Of a DNA stretch of 64,000 nucleotides, positions 46,151-55,018 are shown piece after piece. The translations under genes were made by a program, and so were the position numbers. The number at the start of each line of letters is the position of its first letter. Position 1 is the stretch's first letter. The notes beneath the pieces are model-generated. The model saw only the letters and a list, made by a program, of their open reading frames with translations, had not been told where the DNA came from and made no database searches. This stretch comes from Agrobacterium salinitolerans. GTDB lineage: Bacteria > Pseudomonadota > Alphaproteobacteria > Rhizobiales > Rhizobiaceae. The DNA lies in assembly GCF_002008225.1 (NCBI RefSeq), contig NZ_MRDH01000003.1, positions 62,001-126,000 of the forward strand. Direction: 5' to 3'.

Positions 46151-46382
46151 GCGGTCCTGTCTTTCCCTTATTCGAACGTCTTTTCATGTGCGGCGCGGCC
46201 TGCGCGCCAAGGACGCTGTAACACTTTGAATCTTCGCGTAATCATTGAGTCGGGACCATTTCCGATCCTGACGCTTACGCGTTGCCCAAGTATACGCAAT
46301 GTCCCGAACGGCAGCAACGGAAAAGCCGACGCCGTTCGCAAGTCAGCTATCATATAACCAATTCAGGCAAAATGGAGAAGGT

Positions 46383-46715
46383 GGAGGTTTCTGTTGCCAG
46401 GTACCTCCGAACCCCGCCTTACGGGGCTAACCGTAAGGACTTTAGAGCGGAATTCCCGCACCGCCATTAGGCAGCGAGAGCATATTCCTTAGCGTTGTTG
46501 TCGTTTGCAACTACACTTGTGACCCGATAACGGCGGTATCATGCCGAGCAAAAGTTCGATCTTTACGCCCTTGTCGATCCTATTTCGCCCCCATCAAAAG
46601 CCGGCCTTCATTTCATGAAAGTCCGCCGGTTTTTGGTGGAGGCGCCGGGTACCGCCCCCGGGTCCAATAGGTTTATTACACCGACCGTTTATCGCCATAG
46701 CCGGGTTGCCCCGGC
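46383..46715 (-). ncRNA. ssrA: Two-piece circularly permuted tmRNA
   Basis: Transfer-messenger RNA for ribosome rescue. On the minus strand the order is permuted. The acceptor piece (about 46715 to 46634) begins near a GNRA-capped hairpin and ends in CGCCTCC-A-CCA. An intervening segment follows, and then the coding piece begins with GGGGGCG at 46592, carries the tag frame at 46508-46467 and ends near the GGAGGT/ACCTCC stem at 46383-46408. The 7-bp acceptor stem GGGGGCG/CGCCTCC pairs with one G-U. A pseudoknot-like element lies at about 46410-46440. Exact piece ends are estimates. Confidence 0.92.
46467..46508 (-). other. tmRNA tag reading frame (ANDNNAKEYALAA)
   Basis: GCA resume codon at 46508-46506, thirteen sense codons and a TAA stop at 46469-46467. 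The peptide ends in ALAA, the ClpX recognition signal, and its N-terminal AND(N) part fits recognition by SspB. This is the typical alphaproteobacterial tag sequence. Confidence 0.93.
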
Positions 46716-46721
46716 AAGGCT

Positions 46722-46728
46722 CATATAG
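46722..46728 (-). promoter_or_regulatory. Likely -10 box of the tmRNA promoter
   Basis: Minus-strand CTATATG matches the rhizobial sigma-70 -10 consensus CTATAT and lies about 7 bases before the predicted 5' end of the acceptor piece. The -35 at 17-18 bases upstream is poor. Confidence 0.5.
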
Positions 46729-46897
46729 GCGTTTCGACCGCCTGAGAAAAGGGGGGGTGATGACAATTCCATGAAAAGGTTTCGTGATTGCCGCCCGCAC
46801 TTTAGACAATTCTTGACGACGAGAGATTGCTGTCCCATTCTCCATGCAACCGGTCAGCAGAAGCAACGTGGCGCCGGGGACACACGAAGGAGTGGAC

Positions 46898-47206
46898 ATG
46901 ACTGACTATCTCGCAGATGTGAAGAAATACGACGCAGCAGCCGACGAAGCCGTGGTCGGCAAGATCGTCAAGCATCTCGGCATTGCCCTGCGCAATCGGG
47001 ATTCCTCGCTGGTGTCCGCTTCCGATCCGGAAGAGCTTGCACGGGTGAAGGCGAGCTGGTGCGGCAAGAAGCTCGGCGTGACCGACGGTACGGCCGATCA
47101 GGCAATCGATGCTGTCGCCAAGGCCATGGCTGCGGACCGCTCCAAGTCGCGCGTGACCTTTTATTATCTGGTCGCCAAGGAACTCGGGAAACTGCAATCC
47201 CTCTGA
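46898..47206 (+). CDS. DUF2853 family protein
   Basis: Small cytoplasmic protein of 102 residues from the ATG at 46898, with GAAGGAG 6-12 bases upstream. The sequence DYLADVKKYDAAADEAVVGKIVKHLGIALRN and the SWCGKKLGV segment match DUF2853, a small helical family without known function. It is divergent from the tmRNA gene and precedes thyA by about 100 bases on the same strand. Confidence 0.85.
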   Translation: MTDYLADVKKYDAAADEAVVGKIVKHLGIALRNRDSSLVSASDPEELARVKASWCGKKLGVTDGTADQAIDAVAKAMAADRSKSRVTFYYLVAKELGKLQSL

Positions 47207-47264
47207 TTTTTCGTGAAAGGCGGGGATAAGCGTTTCCCCGATGATTGGTTCTGCCGCCCTGTGC

Positions 47265-47290
47265 TATTATATTCCCTCGATATCAGGGAA
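47265..47290 (+). promoter_or_regulatory. Probable thyA promoter with a near-perfect palindrome at the start region
   Basis: TATTAT at 47265-47270 fits a -10 box. Directly after it, TTCCCT (47272-47277) and AGGGAA (47285-47290) face each other around CGATATC, forming a 19-bp near-palindrome where transcription would begin. It ends 15 bases before the thyA start. It could be an operator or a 5'-leader hairpin. Confidence 0.4.
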
Positions 47291-47305
47291 TCGGCGGCAG
47301 AACGC

Positions 47306-48100
47306 ATGAAACAATATCTCGATCTTCTCCGGCACGTCATGGAAACGGGCTCCGACCGTGGAGACCGCACCGGCACGGGCACGCGCTCGGTGTTCGGTTA
47401 CCAGATGCGTTTTGATCTTGCGCAAGGTTTTCCGGTTCTCACCACCAAGAAACTGCATCTGCGCTCCATCATTCATGAACTGCTGTGGTTCCTGAAGGGC
47501 GACACCAATATCGCCTATCTCAAGGAAAACGGCGTTTCCATCTGGGATGAATGGGCTGACGAAAACGGCGATCTCGGTCCGGTCTATGGCGCGCAGTGGC
47601 GCTCCTGGCCGGCGCCTGACGGGCGCCATATCGACCAGATCGCGCTTCTGATCGAGGCTCTGAAAACCAATCCGAACTCCCGCCGTCACATCGTTTCGGC
47701 CTGGAACCCGGCGTTGGTGGACGACATGGCGCTGCCGCCCTGCCATTGCCTGTTCCAGTTCTATGTTTCCGATGGAAAGCTGTCCTGCCAGCTTTATCAG
47801 CGTTCGGCCGACATTTTTCTCGGCGTGCCGTTCAACATCGCGTCCTATGCGCTGCTGACGCTGATGGTGGCGCAGGTCACCGGCCTGAAGCCGGGCGATT
47901 TCGTCCATACGCTCGGCGATGCGCATATCTATGCCAATCATTTCGAACAGGCGAGGCTGCAGATGACGCGTACGCCCAAGGCGCTGCCGACGATGCGACT
48001 CAATCCGGATGTGAAGGACCTTTTCGCCTTTAAGTTCGAAGACTTTACGCTGGAAAACTACGAGGCCGATTCAAGCATAAAGGCGCCGATCGCGGTATGA
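47306..48100 (+). CDS. thyA: Thymidylate synthase
   Basis: Methylates dUMP to dTMP using methylene-tetrahydrofolate. From the ATG at 47306 ([11 protein letters not shown]) it has 264 residues, the same as E. coli ThyA. The in-frame extension to 47213 carries nothing conserved. Seen motifs: DRTGTGT near the N-terminus, [12 protein letters not shown] with the catalytic cysteine, and the dUMP-binding [18 protein letters not shown]. The stop overlaps the folA start as ATGA, giving the classic thyA-folA coupling because ThyA produces dihydrofolate, the substrate of FolA. Confidence 0.97.
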   Translation: MKQYLDLLRHVMETGSDRGDRTGTGTRSVFGYQMRFDLAQGFPVLTTKKLHLRSIIHELLWFLKGDTNIAYLKENGVSIWDEWADENGDLGPVYGAQWRSWPAPDGRHIDQIALLIEALKTNPNSRRHIVSAWNPALVDDMALPPCHCLFQFYVSDGKLSCQLYQRSADIFLGVPFNIASYALLTLMVAQVTGLKPGDFVHTLGDAHIYANHFEQARLQMTRTPKALPTMRLNPDVKDLFAFKFEDFTLENYEADSSIKAPIAV

Positions 48101-48624
48101 GCGAGCCGCGCGTCACCATCATCGTCGCGGTATCCGAAAACGGCGTCATTGGCCGCGACCTCGACATGCCGTGGAAACTCTCCACCGACCTCAAGCGCTT
48201 CAAGGCGACGACGATGGGCAAGCCGCTCATCATGGGGCGCAAGACGTTTTTATCCGTCGGCGAGCGTCCATTGCCGGGTCGCCCGCATATCATCGTCAGC
48301 CGCAATGCCGATTACCGACCACAAGGTGTCGATGTCGTCTCGTCGCTGGATGAGGCCATCAGGCTTGCAAAGACGAAGGCTTCGGAACTGGGCGTGGACG
48401 AGGTTTTTGTCGCCGGCGGCGGTGAGATTTACCGTCAGGCCATGCCCTTTGCCGATCAACTTTCCGTCACCCATGTGGCGGTAAAACTCGATGGCGACAC
48501 TTTTTTTCCGGAAATCGATCCCGCCGTTTTTGAGAAAACCGAGGAAATCCCCGCTCCTGCGGGGGAAAAGGACAATTATCCGGTTCTGTTTATCACTTAT
48601 GTGCGAAGAGCCGCGGCAAAGTGA
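48097..48624 (+). CDS. folA: Dihydrofolate reductase
   Basis: Reduces dihydrofolate to tetrahydrofolate with NADPH. It has 175 residues. The substrate-binding loop [21 protein letters not shown] has Asp in the usual catalytic position, [12 protein letters not shown] binds cofactor, and [14 protein letters not shown] is the second NADPH motif. It is translationally coupled to thyA, and about 140 bases separate it from hflK. Confidence 0.96.
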   Translation: MSEPRVTIIVAVSENGVIGRDLDMPWKLSTDLKRFKATTMGKPLIMGRKTFLSVGERPLPGRPHIIVSRNADYRPQGVDVVSSLDEAIRLAKTKASELGVDEVFVAGGGEIYRQAMPFADQLSVTHVAVKLDGDTFFPEIDPAVFEKTEEIPAPAGEKDNYPVLFITYVRRAAAK

Positions 48625-48767
48625 ACTATTTACCCGGATCGGGTATTTAGTTACCACCTCTGCGTTGAAACGGACGCTTCTCCTTCCTATAACGGGTCCA
48701 TATTCCCGCCGCACGCGAGCAATCGCTTTCGAACGGAACCGGGAGAGGCTTTTATAAAGAGGTATTG

Positions 48768-49886
48768 ATGCCCTGGAGCAATCAGAATGGCGGCGGTGGC
48801 CCTTGGGGCGGCGGCGGTGGAGGAAACAACCAGGGCGGCGGCGGCGGCCCTTGGGGGCAGGGGCCTAACCGGCCTCGCGGCGGCGGCGGTGGCAATGGCG
48901 GCCCGCCCGATCTCGAAGAGATCATCCGGCGCAGCCAAGACCGTTTCAAGAATGTGTTGCCCGGCGGCTTCAACGGCGGCGCAATCGCCATTGTGGTTCT
49001 CGTCGTGCTGGTTTTTCTCGGCATCCAGTCCATCTATACCGTCCAGCCGGATGAGCGCGGTGTGGAACTGCGTTTCGGACGTCCCAAGGACGAAATCTCG
49101 ATGCCCGGCCTGCATTTCCATCTGTGGCCGATCGAGACGGTGGAAATCGTCAAGGTCACGGAACAGCAGCAGAATATCGGCTCGCGCGCCTCGTCGTCTT
49201 CGTCGAGCGGCGTGATGCTGACGGGCGACCAGAACATCGTCAACGTGCAGTTCTCAGTGCTCTATACGGTTTCAGATCCGAAATCCTATCTCTTCAACGT
49301 CGACAGCCCGGCCGAAACGCTGCAGCAGGTTTCCGAGAGCGCCATGCGTGAAGTCGTCGGTCGTCGTCCGGCACAGGACATTTTCCGCGACAACCGCCAG
49401 GCAATCGCTTCTGACGTGCGCAGCATCATCCAGTCCACCATGGACGGTTATGGTGCCGGCATCTCCATCAATGCCGTGGCCATTGAAGATGCGGCGCCGC
49501 CGCGCGAAGTGGCCGATGCCTTCGACGAAGTGCAGCGTGCCGAACAGGACGAAGACCGTTTCGTTCAGGAAGCCAACCAATACGCCAACCAGAAGCTTGG
49601 TGCCGCCCGCGGTCAGGCCGCGCAGATCCTCGAAGAGGCGAACGCTTACAAATCGCGCGTCGTCAACGAGGCACAGGGTGAGGCGCAGCGCTTCATTTCC
49701 ATCTACGACCAGTATCGCACGGCGCCTGACGTGACCCGTCAGCGTATGTTCCTGGAAACGATGGAGCAGGTTCTGAAGGGCTCCAACAAGATCATCATCG
49801 ACGAGAAACAGGGCGTGGTGCCTTATCTGCCTCTGAACGAGATCATGCGCAACAATCCGGGCGCAGCACAGCAGGGAGGCAACTGA
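48768..49886 (+). CDS. hflK: FtsH protease modulator HflK
   Basis: SPFH-domain membrane protein of 372 residues that forms a cage with HflC around FtsH. A Gly/Pro/Asn-rich cytoplasmic N-terminus of about 55 residues precedes one transmembrane helix (about 68-88). The SPFH domain follows (YTVQPDERGVELRFGRP ... GLHFHLWPIETV) and then a long helical region (VQRAEQDEDRFVQEANQYANQ). The ATG at 48768 is preceded by AAGAGG; a TTG one codon earlier is possible. It runs into hflC after one base. Confidence 0.95.
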   Translation: MPWSNQNGGGGPWGGGGGGNNQGGGGGPWGQGPNRPRGGGGGNGGPPDLEEIIRRSQDRFKNVLPGGFNGGAIAIVVLVVLVFLGIQSIYTVQPDERGVELRFGRPKDEISMPGLHFHLWPIETVEIVKVTEQQQNIGSRASSSSSSGVMLTGDQNIVNVQFSVLYTVSDPKSYLFNVDSPAETLQQVSESAMREVVGRRPAQDIFRDNRQAIASDVRSIIQSTMDGYGAGISINAVAIEDAAPPREVADAFDEVQRAEQDEDRFVQEANQYANQKLGAARGQAAQILEEANAYKSRVVNEAQGEAQRFISIYDQYRTAPDVTRQRMFLETMEQVLKGSNKIIIDEKQGVVPYLPLNEIMRNNPGAAQQGGN

Positions 49887-49887
49887 T

Positions 49888-50811
49888 ATGGGTAACCGTC
49901 TTACGGCCGTTCTTGTCGGTCTCGCCGTCCTGCTTTTCCTCGGTTATTCGTCGATCTTCGTGGTCAACGAGCGCCAGCAGGCCATTGTCGTCCGCTTCGG
50001 TCAAATCCAGGACGTGAAAACATCACCTGGCCTGTATTTCAAGCTGCCCTTCGCCTTCATGGATGCCGACCGGGTGCAATATGTCGAGAACCGGGCGCTG
50101 CGCTTCGATCACGACAATATCCGTGTTCAGGTTTCCGGCGGCAAATTCTACGAGGTCGATGCCTTTGTGGTCTATCGCATCACGGATGCACGCCGCTTCC
50201 GGCAGACGGTCTCGGGTGACCAGATGTCGGCGGAATCGCGCCTGCGCACCCGTCTCGATGCGTCGCTGCGCCGGGTCTACGGTCTGCGCGGCTTCGAATC
50301 GGCGCTTTCGGATGCGCGTGCGTCGATGATGCAGGAAGTGCGTGACGATCTGCGTCCCGATGCGGAATCGCTCGGCATCAGCATCGTCGATGTCCGCATC
50401 CGTCGCACGGACCTCACGCAGGAAGTCTCGCAGCAGACCTTCGAGCGCATGAAATCGGAACGTTTGGCTGAAGCCGAACTGATCCGTGCCCGCGGTAACG
50501 AAGAAGCACAGCGCCGCCGTGCCATCGCCGACCGTCAGGTCGTCGAATTCGAGTCGGACGCCCGCCGTCAGTCCGAAGTGCTGCGCGGTGAAGGCGATGC
50601 CGAACGCAACAAGGTGTTCGGCGAGGCTTTCCAGCGCGATCCCAGCTTCTTCGAGTTCTATCGCTCCATGTCTGCCTACGCCAATGCGTTGAACGGCACC
50701 GGCACGACGCTGGTCCTGTCCCCGGATTCGACCTTCTTCCGTTATTTCAACAATATCGACGGTGCGGCACCTGCCGCTCCCGCCGCGCCTGCGCCAGCGC
50801 CGGCGAACTGA
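49888..50811 (+). CDS. hflC: FtsH protease modulator HflC
   Basis: Partner of HflK, 307 residues. An N-terminal transmembrane helix (about 5-24) is followed by the SPFH domain (FVVNERQQAIVVRFGQIQDVK ... PGLYFKLPF) and a helical region rich in RARGNEEAQRRRAIADRQVVEFESDA. The complex sits in the inner membrane with a periplasmic cage and controls FtsH access. The C-terminus ends in a short Ala/Pro tract. It starts one base after the hflK stop and is followed by a terminator at 50835-50860. Confidence 0.95.
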   Translation: MGNRLTAVLVGLAVLLFLGYSSIFVVNERQQAIVVRFGQIQDVKTSPGLYFKLPFAFMDADRVQYVENRALRFDHDNIRVQVSGGKFYEVDAFVVYRITDARRFRQTVSGDQMSAESRLRTRLDASLRRVYGLRGFESALSDARASMMQEVRDDLRPDAESLGISIVDVRIRRTDLTQEVSQQTFERMKSERLAEAELIRARGNEEAQRRRAIADRQVVEFESDARRQSEVLRGEGDAERNKVFGEAFQRDPSFFEFYRSMSAYANALNGTGTTLVLSPDSTFFRYFNNIDGAAPAAPAAPAPAPAN

Positions 50812-50834
50812 TAACGGATCAACTGATTTTGGAG

Positions 50835-50860
50835 GGGCCGGTTTTTACCGGCCCTTTCTT
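50835..50860 (+). terminator. Intrinsic terminator after hflC
   Basis: An 8-bp GC stem (50835-50842 with 50847-50854) with a T-rich loop, followed by TTTCTTTTT. It closes the hflKC operon. Confidence 0.88.
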
Positions 50861-50943
50861 TTTGAGCGTGTGCACTCTGAAATTCATAAAATTGTGGGTC
50901 AACGACACTAATCTTCGGTTTTCACAATCTGGAAGAACGGAAG

Positions 50944-51831
50944 ATGCTGCGCGCGCTTCAGCATGATATAGACAGTTACTCAGTCGCCCTTGTTTTCGCC
51001 GTACTTGGCTTCGCAGCCTTTTCATTGATGGACGCTGTTTCCAAAACTCTCAGCAGTTCACACTCTCTTCCTCAAGTGCTTTTTTTCTCCGGTGTTTTTG
51101 CCGTCATTTTCAGCTTGTTGCTTTCCAAGCCGTTGGGAGGCTTTAAGATTCACTCGGCAAAGGGATGGGCAGTGGTGTCCACGCGGGGTGTCATGTCCGC
51201 TGGCATGATATGGCTGACACTATATGCGATTTCGCGTATGTCGATTGCGGACGTTTATTCGATCCGCTTTACGAGCCCTATCATCACGATATTGCTGGCT
51301 TTGGTGTTTTTGAGAGAGCGTCCCATCAGCCTTCAATGGTTTTCTGCTTTTCTGGGTCTTGCAGGTGTCCTGATCGTTCTTCAGCCGAGTGGCGTGATGG
51401 ACAGCCTGGCCGTTATCATGGCCTTTGCTGCCGCTTTGGCGCAATCCGCATCGACAGTTATGGTGAGGCGGTGGAGGGCCCAGTCAACGCCGCTGGCAGA
51501 TACCATGCTGCCTGTCGTCACCCTGGTTCTCATCACCGGAGCCCTTTTACCCGAACGCTTTATTGCACCGACACCGATTGAGTGGCTGTTCTATGTTGGG
51601 GCAGGTGCTTTGCTTGCAGTGGGAAGACTATGCCTGACGCTTTCGATTCGAATGGCGCAGTCCTCTTTCATCGCGCCGGTTCAATATACCCAACTGTTCT
51701 GGAGTTTATTATTCGGCTACCTATTCTTCTCCGCGCAGCCGACACTGGTGTTGTGGCTGGGTTACGTTCTTGTTCTCGCAAGTGGTGTTGTTGGGGTGAT
51801 GGCGAGCCGGAAGGCGTCGTCCGAGCGATAG
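50944..51831 (+). CDS. EamA/DMT-family transporter with lower GC content
   Basis: Inner-membrane transporter of 295 residues with about 10 helices in two EamA repeats. Residues near ISRMSIADVYSIRFTSPIITILLALVFLRERP are typical of the first repeat. It lies between hflC and the DegP-type gene, which are usually closer neighbours. Its codon use is visibly richer in A and T than that of the flanking genes, suggesting later acquisition. A terminator precedes it, so it has its own promoter. The substrate is unknown. Confidence 0.87.
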   Translation: MLRALQHDIDSYSVALVFAVLGFAAFSLMDAVSKTLSSSHSLPQVLFFSGVFAVIFSLLLSKPLGGFKIHSAKGWAVVSTRGVMSAGMIWLTLYAISRMSIADVYSIRFTSPIITILLALVFLRERPISLQWFSAFLGLAGVLIVLQPSGVMDSLAVIMAFAAALAQSASTVMVRRWRAQSTPLADTMLPVVTLVLITGALLPERFIAPTPIEWLFYVGAGALLAVGRLCLTLSIRMAQSSFIAPVQYTQLFWSLLFGYLFFSAQPTLVLWLGYVLVLASGVVGVMASRKASSER

Positions 51832-52043
51832 TGTTCCCATATTTTCAGTGTTCTCTCCTGGAAATGATCACAATTGACAATAGGTGTTTGCCTCGCTCAC
51901 GCTTTTCTGTACGGCTTTGAGGCGCGCGAAGAGGTTCCGGAATCAATTGCCTGTTCACGAAAAGGTATTTTTACACTTCATCATTCCGCCTTATGCTTTG
52001 ACGATATATGCAGGGCAAGACTATTTGAAACGCGAGGACGCTT

Positions 52044-53588
52044 ATGGCCGTGACCCTTCTTTCGCCTTTTCGCAGCAGCATCGCCGCCGTTGCGGGCATC
52101 GCGCTTGTGGCGGGCAGCCTTTCGGCGCCGGTTGCGGCAAGAGCGCAGAGCCACGGGCCGGAATCGGTGGCCGATCTCGCCGAGCCGCTGCTCGATGCGG
52201 TGGTGAATATTTCCACATCGCAGAACGTCAAGACCACGGGCAAAGGCCCGGTTCCGCCGCGTCTGCCGGAGGGCTCGCCCTTCCAGGAATTCTTCAAGGA
52301 CTATTTCGACAGCCAGAAGCCCGAGGGCGGTGAAAAGGTGAGTTCGCTGGGTTCGGGTTTCGTCATCGATCCGGCGGGCTACGTTGTCACCAACAACCAC
52401 GTCATCGAGGGTGCCGACGCCATCGAGGTGATTTTCCCGAATGGTTCGAAACTCAAGGCGACGCTTGTTGGCACAGACACCAAGACCGACCTTTCCGTGT
52501 TGAAAGTGGAGCCGAAAGCGCCTTTGAAAGCCGTCAAGTTCGGTGATTCGCGCAGCATGCGCATCGGCGACTGGGTGATGGCCGTCGGCAACCCCTTCGG
52601 GCTTGGCGGCTCATTGACGGTGGGCGTCATTTCCGCACGCGGCCGCAACATCAATGCCGGCCCCTATGACAATTTCATCCAGACGGATGCGGCGATCAAC
52701 AAGGGCAATTCCGGCGGTCCGCTTTTCAACATGAAGGGCGAGGTCATCGGCATCAATACGGCGATCATTTCACCGAGTGGTGGTTCGATCGGTATCGGTT
52801 TTGCCGTGCCGACGGAGCTTGCGCAGAATATCGTGCAGCAGCTCATCGAATTCGGCGAGACCCGCCGCGGCTGGCTCGGCGTTCGCGTTCAGCCGGTCAC
52901 TGATGATGTGGCCGCGAGCCTTGGCATGGATAGCGCCAAGGGTGCGCTTATTTCAGGCCTAGCCAAGGGCGGACCGGTGGAGAACGGCCCAATCCAGGCT
53001 GGCGATGTCGTCCTGAAATTCGACGGCAAGGACATCAATGAGATGCGTGATCTCCTCCGCATCGTGGCAGAAAGCCCGGTTGGCAAGGAAGTCGATGTTG
53101 TTGTCTATCGCGACGGCAAGGAAGAGACCGTGAAGGTCAAGCTTGGTCAATTGCAGGATACGGCCGACGAAAAGGCCTCGACCGACGAGCAGCAAAGTGA
53201 AGACGGCGATGGTGGCATGGTTGTGCCCGAAGACAATGACGGTGGCGACGATCAGGCACAGGACCAGACGCCGGAAGTGCGTGAAGCGCCGCAGAGCGTG
53301 CTCGGCATGAACCTCGTGGTGCTGAGCAATGAGTTGCGTACCGAAAAGGGCATTGCCGAAAGCGTGGAAGGCGTGCTGGTGGCCAGCGTCGATCCCGGTT
53401 CCCCGGCCGAACAGAAGGGCATGAAGGCCGGCGACGTGATCGTTGAAGTCGGTCAGGATTTCATGGAAGTTCCGGGCGATGTGCTGGTCCGTGTCAACGG
53501 GCTGAAATCCGAAGGCCGCAAAAATGCGCATATGATGGTGGCGGATGCGCAGGGCAATCTGCGTGTCGTGGCGCTGCCGCTGGAATAA
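52044..53588 (+). CDS. degP: DegP/HtrA-type periplasmic serine protease (Do family)
   Basis: Quality-control protease and chaperone of 514 residues. The signal peptide covers about 1-35 (ends near ARA-QS). The catalytic triad is His119 (TNNHVIEG), Asp149 (TKTDLSVLKV) and Ser223 (GNSGGPLFN). Two PDZ domains follow (about 285-365 and about 420-510), separated by an unusually acidic insert of about 40 residues (395-425 region, rich in Asp/Glu/Gln). It belongs to the DegP/DegQ/MucD group; the exact member cannot be decided. Nearby hflKC fits membrane and envelope proteostasis. Confidence 0.93.
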   Translation: MAVTLLSPFRSSIAAVAGIALVAGSLSAPVAARAQSHGPESVADLAEPLLDAVVNISTSQNVKTTGKGPVPPRLPEGSPFQEFFKDYFDSQKPEGGEKVSSLGSGFVIDPAGYVVTNNHVIEGADAIEVIFPNGSKLKATLVGTDTKTDLSVLKVEPKAPLKAVKFGDSRSMRIGDWVMAVGNPFGLGGSLTVGVISARGRNINAGPYDNFIQTDAAINKGNSGGPLFNMKGEVIGINTAIISPSGGSIGIGFAVPTELAQNIVQQLIEFGETRRGWLGVRVQPVTDDVAASLGMDSAKGALISGLAKGGPVENGPIQAGDVVLKFDGKDINEMRDLLRIVAESPVGKEVDVVVYRDGKEETVKVKLGQLQDTADEKASTDEQQSEDGDGGMVVPEDNDGGDDQAQDQTPEVREAPQSVLGMNLVVLSNELRTEKGIAESVEGVLVASVDPGSPAEQKGMKAGDVIVEVGQDFMEVPGDVLVRVNGLKSEGRKNAHMMVADAQGNLRVVALPLE

Positions 53589-53679
53589 GCCGCTTTTTCA
53601 CCCGCTCCGGCAGGAATCGGGTGGCTGCAACCTCGTCATCTCCCTATCCCTTGGCCTCCATTCAACGGAGGCCAAGGAT

Positions 53680-54429
53680 ATGAAACTACTCGACAATAAA
53701 GTTGCCATCATCATCGGCGCGTCATCCGGCATCGGTCGCGCGACGGCGACGCTGTTTGCCGCTCACGGCGCTGCCGTCGTCATCAATGCGCGTGGCGAGA
53801 AGGCGCTGGATGAGGTTGCTGGCGAGATCAGTGGAGCCGGTGGCCGTGTGCACGCAGTTGCCGGTGACGCCGGTGTTGCGGAAACCCATGCGCGGCTGAC
53901 AGATGCGGCTACAAGCGTGTTCGGCGGGGTCGATATCGCCGTCAACAATGCGGGCGGCGTTGGTGCGGCGAAGCCGATGGCGGAGATTTCGCCTGACGAA
54001 TGGGCCTATGTCCTCAACGTCAACCTGACGTCTGCCTTTCTGGGGGCGCGCTATCAGATTCCCGCGATGTTGCAGCGAGGCGGCGGATCCATCGTCTTCA
54101 CCTCGAGCTTCGTCGGCACCAGCGTCGGCATCCCCGGCATGTCCGCCTATGGCGCTGCGAAGGCGGGTCTGATGGGTCTGGTGAAAGGCATTACCGCCGA
54201 TTATGCCGTGAGCGGCATTCGCGCCAATGCGCTGTTGCCCGGCGGTGTCGACACGCCCATGGCCGGTGATCAGGCGCAAAAGGACTGGGCCGCCGGGCTG
54301 CATGCGATGAAGCGCATTGCCGAGCCGGAGGAAATCGCGCAGGCCGCTCTTTTCCTCGCAAGCCCGATGGCAAGCTTCGTCGCCGGAGCGGCGCTGTTTG
54401 CCGATGGCGGCAATGCGGCGGTGAAGTGA
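53680..54429 (+). CDS. Short-chain dehydrogenase/reductase
   Basis: NAD(P)-dependent classical SDR of 249 residues from the ATG at 53680, with GGAGG about 8 bases upstream. The frame extends back to 53545 inside the degP end, but that part is not conserved. The Rossmann motif is IIIGASSGIGRAT (about 10-22), NNAGG is near 88, and the catalytic Ser and YGAAK (Tyr/Lys) lie at about 143-160. The substrate is unknown. It is convergent with the GNAT gene. Confidence 0.88.
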   Translation: MKLLDNKVAIIIGASSGIGRATATLFAAHGAAVVINARGEKALDEVAGEISGAGGRVHAVAGDAGVAETHARLTDAATSVFGGVDIAVNNAGGVGAAKPMAEISPDEWAYVLNVNLTSAFLGARYQIPAMLQRGGGSIVFTSSFVGTSVGIPGMSAYGAAKAGLMGLVKGITADYAVSGIRANALLPGGVDTPMAGDQAQKDWAAGLHAMKRIAEPEEIAQAALFLASPMASFVAGAALFADGGNAAVK

Positions 54430-54454
54430 CCTTCGGAACTGGCGGGCAGGCGTC

Positions 54455-55018
54455 CTATCGCGCCCGCCATTCCTCCAGCGTCAGCGCATAGGTGACGTGC
54501 GGCCGCAGATGTGGGTGGGTATCTTCCGGCACGCGCGGATGGTCGAAATCGCGCGATGGGTCGCGCTTCAGGCCAATGCGCTCCATCACTGCCGTCGAAC
54601 GGTGATTATCGTGCACGGCAAAGGAGACGATTTCCGGCGTCTCCTTTTCATCGAATGCCATGACGAGCAGCGATTGCGCGGCTTCGGTGACATAACCGTG
54701 CCCCCAGAAGCGGGTGGCGAGCCGCCAGCCGATTTCCATGGTGCCGAGCGGGAAGGGCGGATCGAGGTTCATGACGGGCGATATGCCACAGAAGCCCATG
54801 ACCTCGCCGGTTTCGCGCAGTTCCATCGCATAAAAACCATAGCCGCTGCCGCGGATCATGCCGTTGATGGTTTCCAGTACCGCGTCGGCTTCCGCATGGC
54901 TGCGGCGGAAGGGGAAAAATTCCATGACCTTTTCATCCGCATTGATTTCGCGGAACAGGTCGCGGTCGCTCTCCTTCCACTCGCGCAGAATGAGCCTTTG
55001 TGTCTCACGAATGATCAT
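54455..55018 (-). CDS. GNAT acetyltransferase, RimJ/RimL-like
   Basis: Acetyltransferase of 187 residues beginning MIIRETQRLILREWKESD, the RimJ/RimL-type opening, with GWRLATRFWGHGYVTEAAQSLL as the acetyl-CoA-binding motif. Many such enzymes modify ribosomal proteins or small amines; the substrate here is unknown. Its start overlaps the serB stop as ATGA, so it is co-translated with serB. Confidence 0.86.
   Translation of the reverse strand: MIIRETQRLILREWKESDRDLFREINADEKVMEFFPFRRSHAEADAVLETINGMIRGSGYGFYAMELRETGEVMGFCGISPVMNLDPPFPLGTMEIGWRLATRFWGHGYVTEAAQSLLVMAFDEKETPEIVSFAVHDNHRSTAVMERIGLKRDPSRDFDHPRVPEDTHPHLRPHVTYALTLEEWRAR

Noticed and set aside
46305-46338. Inverted repeat CGAACGGC ... 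GCCGTTCG considered as the tmRNA terminator
   Set aside because: The loop is 18 bases and no T-tract follows on the minus strand, so a terminator call is not supported.
47221-47240. CGGGG ... CCCCG hairpin after DUF2853
   Set aside because: The stem is only 5 bp and lacks a T-tract.
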